The notes beneath the pieces are model-generated. The model was not told the origin of the DNA. It searched no databases and saw nothing but the letters and a program-made list of their open reading frames with translations. Below, piece by piece: positions 6,842-9,656 of a stretch of DNA of 9,656 bases. Each line of letters opens with the position of its first letter. Positions within the stretch are counted from its first letter, which is position 1. Source of the DNA: UBA11373 sp046714175 (GTDB taxonomy: Bacteria > Actinomycetota > Acidimicrobiia > Spongiisociales > UBA11373); the NCBI GenBank assembly GCA_046714175.1, contig JBKKBI010000016.1, positions 1 through 9,656 of the forward strand. Direction: 5' to 3'. The translations under genes were made by a program, and so were the position numbers.

Positions 6842-6880
6842 GAGAGTCCGAGCGAAGATGGGCGGTTGAAGCTGTGAGCT

Positions 6881-6901
6881 GTCGGGGGCATAGCCGCCGA
6901 C
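6881..6901 (-). terminator. Hairpin overlapping the prs stop codon
   Basis: The minus strand reads GTCGG-C-GGC-TAT-GCC-C-CCGAC, a 5+3 bp stem with one C-C mismatch and a 3-base loop. It starts on the last base of the prs TAG codon. No T-tract follows. It could end the tRNA-glmU-prs transcript or protect its 3' end. Confidence 0.4.
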
Positions 6902-7869
6902 TAAACGTTCTCCCCCATGAATATCTCCGACACCGAGTCGTCCTTGAAGATTGCCATCAGGGTGCTGGCCAGCAGCGGGGCGATGGAGAGGACTTTGAGG
7001 TTGGGGAGCTCGGCGGCGTCTTCAGGTACCGGCAGCGTGTTGGTCACCACCACCTCGGTGAGCGCCGAGTTCTTGATGCGATCGGCGGCTGGTGGCGACA
7101 GCACCGCATGGGTGGCCAGGGCCCGCACCGAGAGCGCCCCGCGCTCCATGAGCAGGTCGGCGGCGGAGACCATCGTGCCGGCGGTATCGATCATGTCGTC
7201 GACGAGCACACAATGGCGATCCTCCACATCACCCACCACCTGCAGTGCCGACACCTTGTTGGCCTCATCGACGCGGCGCCGCTTGTGTACGAAGGCGACG
7301 TCGGCATCGAGATGACGGGCGTAACGGGCGGCGAGTTTCACCCGGCCCGAATCCGGTGACACCACGGTCAACGGCCCCGCCACCTTGCCGAGATACTCGA
7401 GGAAGATCGGCAGGGCGGTGAGCGAATCGAACGGCTTGGTGGTGAACCCCTGGATCTGGGTGGAGTGCAGGTCCACGGAGACCAGGCGATCCGCCCCGGC
7501 GGTGCCGAAGAGATCGGCCATGAGCCGGGCAGTGATCGGCTCCCGGGGCATCCCCTTCTTGTCCTGGCGGGCATATCCGTAGAAGGGGACCACCGCAGTG
7601 ATCCGCTTCGCCGATGCCCGCTGCAGGGCGTCGAGCATGATCAGCTGCTCCATGATGTGAAAGTTGATCGGGTGGCTGTGGCTCTGCAGCACGAAGCAAT
7701 CGGCGCCGCGCACACTCTCGGTGAACCGGATGGAGATCTCGCCGTTGGCGAAGCTCTTGCGCTCCACCCCCCCGAGTTCGACTCCGATCAGGTTGGCGAC
7801 CTCTCGGGCGAGAGTTGGGTTGGCCGAACCGGAGAACAGCATGAAGCGCTTTCGGTTCTTGGCCTCCAT
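6901..7869 (-). CDS. prs: Ribose-phosphate pyrophosphokinase (PRPP synthetase)
   Basis: This cytosolic enzyme makes 5-phosphoribosyl-1-pyrophosphate from ribose 5-phosphate and ATP, feeding purine, pyrimidine, His, Trp and NAD synthesis. With the ATG at 7869 the product is 322 residues, close to the family norm of about 315. An in-frame extension to 7935 would overlap glmU and adds residues not typical of the family. Visible signatures are FANGEISIRF (40-49), PFYGYARQDKK in the ATP-binding loop (95-105), DLHSTQIQGF (133-142), SPDSGRVKLA (171-180), HKRR (195-198) and the PRPP-binding loop VLVDDMIDTAGT (221-232). The start lies 7 bp after the glmU stop; the ribosome-binding site is weak, which suggests translational coupling. 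In many actinobacteria rplY and pth follow prs; here a membrane protein gene follows instead. Confidence 0.96.
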   Translation of the reverse strand: MEAKNRKRFMLFSGSANPTLAREVANLIGVELGGVERKSFANGEISIRFTESVRGADCFVLQSHSHPINFHIMEQLIMLDALQRASAKRITAVVPFYGYARQDKKGMPREPITARLMADLFGTAGADRLVSVDLHSTQIQGFTTKPFDSLTALPIFLEYLGKVAGPLTVVSPDSGRVKLAARYARHLDADVAFVHKRRRVDEANKVSALQVVGDVEDRHCVLVDDMIDTAGTMVSAADLLMERGALSVRALATHAVLSPPAADRIKNSALTEVVVTNTLPVPEDAAELPNLKVLSIAPLLASTLMAIFKDDSVSEIFMGENV

Positions 7870-7876
7870 GCCGCCG

Positions 7877-9241
7877 TTACTCGCCTTCCGCATCGTCCGA
7901 TCTGGCCCGTCTCGCAGCGTAGCCCGGGATCTCACGCTGCTGCGAACGCTCCACCGCCAGCGCCCCCGGGGAGACGTCCCGGGTGATCACCGACCCGGCC
8001 CCGGTAAACGCCCCGTCACCGACCGCGACGGGCGCCACCAACATCGTGTCGGACCCGATGAACACCCCCGAGCCGATGGTGGTGCGGTGCTTGCGGAACC
8101 CGTCGAAGTTGCAGGTGATTGTCCCGGCCCCGATGTTGGAGTCCTCGCCGATGGTGGCGTCGCCGATGTAAGCGAGGTGGGGCACCTTGGTGCCCTCCCC
8201 CACTTCGGAAGCCTTGATCTCGACGAAGGTGCCCGCCTTGGCCCCGCGCCGCAGCACAGTGCCGGGGCGCAGGCTGGCAAACGGGCCGACATGGACGTCG
8301 TCGCCCACCTCGGCGCTGCGCAACACCGAGAAAGACACCCGCGCCCCGGCGCCGATGCGGCTGTTCCGGGCCAAGACCTGGGGTCCCACGATCGCACCGG
8401 CGGCCACGGTGGTGCTCCCCTCGAGGTGCACTCCGGGATAGAGACGCACCCCCGGCTCCAGGGCGACGGTGGCGTCGATATAGGTGGCGTAGGGATCCTG
8501 CATCGACACCCCAGACACCATCCAGTCCCGGTTGATCCGCTCCCGCATCAGGGCATCGGCCTCCGCCAGCTGGTCGTGCGAGTTGACCCCCAGGGTCTCG
8601 GTGTGATCCGCCACCTCGAACCCGGCCACCGGCGCGAGCATGCCGATCACATCGGTGAGGTACTGCTCCTTCTTGGCGTTGTCCCGCTTCAGCCCGGGGA
8701 GTGCCTCCGCCAGTGCCGCGCCATCGAAGACATAGGTGGACATCGCCACCTCGTCGATACTCCGCGTCGCCGGGTCGGCGTCCTTCTCCTCGACGATGGC
8801 GGTGATCGCCCCATCGACACGAACCACCCGGCCGTATCCGGTGGGGTCGAGCACCCGGGTAGTGAGCACCGTGGCCGGGCCGCGGTGCGAGTCGACCAGA
8901 GCCTTGATGGTGGCGGCCGTGAACAGCGGAGTGTCGCCGGCGATGACGAGTACCGGACCCGTGGTGGGCTCGCCCATCGCCTCCAGGGCGATGCGGGCGG
9001 CGTGACCGGTGCCGCCGCGTTCGGACTGCACCACCGACTTCACGCCTTCGGGAAGGGCGGCGGCGACGGCGGCGGAGTCGGGAGGGATCACCACAGTGAT
9101 GTCGGTAATCCCGGCCTCCTGGATCACCCCCACCACCCAGTCGACTATCTGCCGGCCGGCCACGGTGTGCAGCACCTTGGGGAGATCGCACTTCATGCGA
9201 GTGCCCTTACCAGCGGCGAGCACGATGGCCCGGACGGTCAT
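7877..9241 (-). CDS. glmU: Bifunctional GlmU: GlcN-1-P acetyltransferase / GlcNAc-1-P uridylyltransferase
   Basis: GlmU acetylates glucosamine 1-phosphate using acetyl-CoA, then couples the product to UTP to make UDP-GlcNAc, the precursor for peptidoglycan and other glycans. The product is 454 residues, normal for the family and without the C-terminal extension of mycobacterial GlmU. The N-terminal uridylyltransferase has the signature LAAGKGTRMKCDLPK (8-22), GGTGHA (76-81), AGDTPL (101-106), and EQYLTD (192-197). A linker with MVSGVSMQDP (241-250) leads to the left-handed beta-helix of hexapeptide repeats (about 255-430). This contains the expected catalytic His355 in KVPHLAYIGDA and the signature NIGAGTITCNFDG (369-381). 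GAGGAG at 9251-9256 lies 9 bases before the ATG. The gene starts 24 bp after the tRNA-Gln 3' end with no terminator visible between them, so co-transcription is likely. Confidence 0.97.
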   Translation of the reverse strand: MTVRAIVLAAGKGTRMKCDLPKVLHTVAGRQIVDWVVGVIQEAGITDITVVIPPDSAAVAAALPEGVKSVVQSERGGTGHAARIALEAMGEPTTGPVLVIAGDTPLFTAATIKALVDSHRGPATVLTTRVLDPTGYGRVVRVDGAITAIVEEKDADPATRSIDEVAMSTYVFDGAALAEALPGLKRDNAKKEQYLTDVIGMLAPVAGFEVADHTETLGVNSHDQLAEADALMRERINRDWMVSGVSMQDPYATYIDATVALEPGVRLYPGVHLEGSTTVAAGAIVGPQVLARNSRIGAGARVSFSVLRSAEVGDDVHVGPFASLRPGTVLRRGAKAGTFVEIKASEVGEGTKVPHLAYIGDATIGEDSNIGAGTITCNFDGFRKHRTTIGSGVFIGSDTMLVAPVAVGDGAFTGAGSVITRDVSPGALAVERSQQREIPGYAARRARSDDAEGE

Positions 9242-9265
9242 GTGCGGCTTCTCCTCATGGGATCG

Positions 9266-9337
9266 CTGGGGGGATAGGACTCGAACCCATTCTTAGGGGA
9301 CCAAAACCCCGCGTGCTGCCAATTACACCACCCCCCA
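9266..9337 (-). tRNA. tRNA-Gln (anticodon UUG)
   Basis: A 72-base cloverleaf can be drawn on the minus strand. The acceptor stem is TGGGGGG with CCCCCCA, and the discriminator base is G. The D-arm contains GGTGTAATTGGCAGCAC. The anticodon loop is TTTTGGT with anticodon TTG at 34-36. The T-arm is ATGGG-TTCGAGT-CCTAT. CCA is not encoded (CGA follows). The GGTGTAATTGGCA D-arm and the U1-A72 end pair are typical of bacterial tRNA-Gln. The outermost anticodon-stem pair, C27 with U43, is a mismatch. Confidence 0.93.
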
Positions 9338-9348
9338 TTGGGGAGGCG

Positions 9349-9354
9349 AGTGTA
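9349..9354 (-). promoter_or_regulatory. Candidate -10 box for the tRNA-Gln / glmU / prs transcript
   Basis: TACACT on the minus strand matches TANNNT and ends 11 bases before the tRNA 5' end, a suitable distance for a short tRNA leader. A good -35 box is not visible; that region borders the heptad repeats. Confidence 0.4.
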
Positions 9355-9385
9355 TCGGTACAGCCGGGATGGGTCCGTAGGGGTG

Positions 9386-9435
9386 CCGGAAACCGGAAGC
9401 CGGAGGCCGGAGACCGGAGAACCGGAGACCGGAAG
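9386..9435. repeat. Seven tandem CCGGARR heptads
   Basis: Seven units follow one another: CCGGAAA, CCGGAAG, CCGGAGG, CCGGAGA, CCGGAGAA (one base longer), CCGGAGA and CCGGAAG. They lie in the 192-bp spacer between the tRNA and the cupin-like gene, upstream of both. The period of seven and the extra base make coding unlikely. Similar short heptanucleotide arrays are known between genes in cyanobacteria; their role is unclear. Immediately to the right, CCCCCTCGGGGTAC and GGGGT-ACA-ACCCC (9443-9455) can form small hairpins. Confidence 0.8.
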
Positions 9436-9517
9436 CCCCCTCGGGGTACAACCCCCACCAAGGTTTTTCGCCTCCCCCACGGGCTTTGCGCTCGAACCTC
9501 ACGCAAGGGGGGAGCGG

Positions 9518-9523
9518 TAGGCT
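9518..9523 (+). promoter_or_regulatory. Leaderless-type -10 box for the cupin-like gene
   Basis: TAGGCT is followed by exactly six bases (CGAACA) and the ATG at 9530. This is the same spacing as at the nucleotidyltransferase-like gene and would start transcription at the A of ATG. The purine-rich GGGGGGAG upstream is about 17 bases from the ATG, too far to be a normal ribosome-binding site. Confidence 0.45.
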
Positions 9524-9529
9524 CGAACA

Positions 9530-9656
9530 ATGGTCAACGTCCGCGACTTCTCCCAGGGCGACGACACCGTGGACGAGCACGGCCTCACCTCGATCCGCGT
9601 CACCCTCGGCGCCCACAGCGTGTCGCGCTCCACCCACGCCCCGGGTTGGCGCTGGT
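9530..9656 (+). CDS. Cupin-domain protein, N-terminal fragment
   Basis: The first 42 codons are present and the frame is open at the window edge. The product starts MVNVRDFSQGDDTVDEHGLT, then a beta-rich stretch (SIRVTLGAHSVSRSTHA) and PGWRW at 38-42. A strand leading to 'PGWRW' is typical of small actinobacterial cupin-2 proteins, where it normally continues with 'SEHVKP' and the metal-binding His cluster, which lie outside the window. The function cannot be assigned from this fragment. The gene diverges from the tRNA-glmU-prs unit and appears leaderless. Confidence 0.65.
   Translation, partial: MVNVRDFSQGDDTVDEHGLTSIRVTLGAHSVSRSTHAPGWRW

Noticed and set aside
7870..7935. N-terminal extension of PRPP synthetase into glmU
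   Set aside because: It would overlap glmU by about 59 bases and adds residues absent from the family; the ATG at 7869 gives the usual length.
7664..9277. A 537-codon plus-strand open frame across glmU and prs
   Set aside because: It is antisense to two unmistakable enzymes, and its product is His/Gly/Asp-rich with no domain signature.

Overview
This looks like chromosomal DNA from a high-GC actinobacterium. GC-rich codon third positions, TANNNT-type -10 boxes directly in front of start codons, and the order tRNA-Gln, glmU, prs all fit. A lineage such as Acidimicrobiia is possible, but the class is my guess and nothing in the window proves it. Most genes lie on the minus strand.

Right end (6901-9656): a minus-strand housekeeping block runs tRNA-Gln(UUG), glmU (bifunctional UDP-GlcNAc synthesis enzyme) and prs (PRPP synthetase). 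The genes are nearly contiguous: 24 bp separate tRNA and glmU, and 7 bp separate glmU and prs. On the other side of the tRNA, a repeat-rich spacer (seven CCGGARR heptads plus G/C hairpins) precedes the start of a plus-strand cupin-like gene, cut off by the window edge.

Middle (4697-6735): two poorly characterised minus-strand genes follow prs. One encodes a six-helix membrane protein. The other encodes a 433-residue soluble protein carrying what looks like a DNA polymerase beta-type nucleotidyltransferase signature (GS, then GDAD, then a KLDW strand). This second gene has no Shine-Dalgarno sequence and appears to be leaderless.

Small-gene patch (3542-4663): two tandem plus-strand genes of 50 and 49 codons encode related two-helix membrane proteins. 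They diverge from a minus-strand DUF937 (YidB-like) gene.

Left end (1-3541): a 191-bp spacer with four hairpin-plus-T-rich units separates the DUF937 gene from a very large minus-strand membrane protein. That protein has at least 1116 residues in the window and continues past the left edge. It begins with a glycine-zipper hairpin, then a Pro/Ala-rich soluble linker, then more than 20 predicted membrane helices.

No CRISPR array, insertion sequence, integrase or recognisable defence island is visible. The least explained items are the nucleotidyltransferase-like gene, the paired micro-membrane proteins, the giant membrane protein, and the modular G/C-rich repeats shared by two intergenic spacers.
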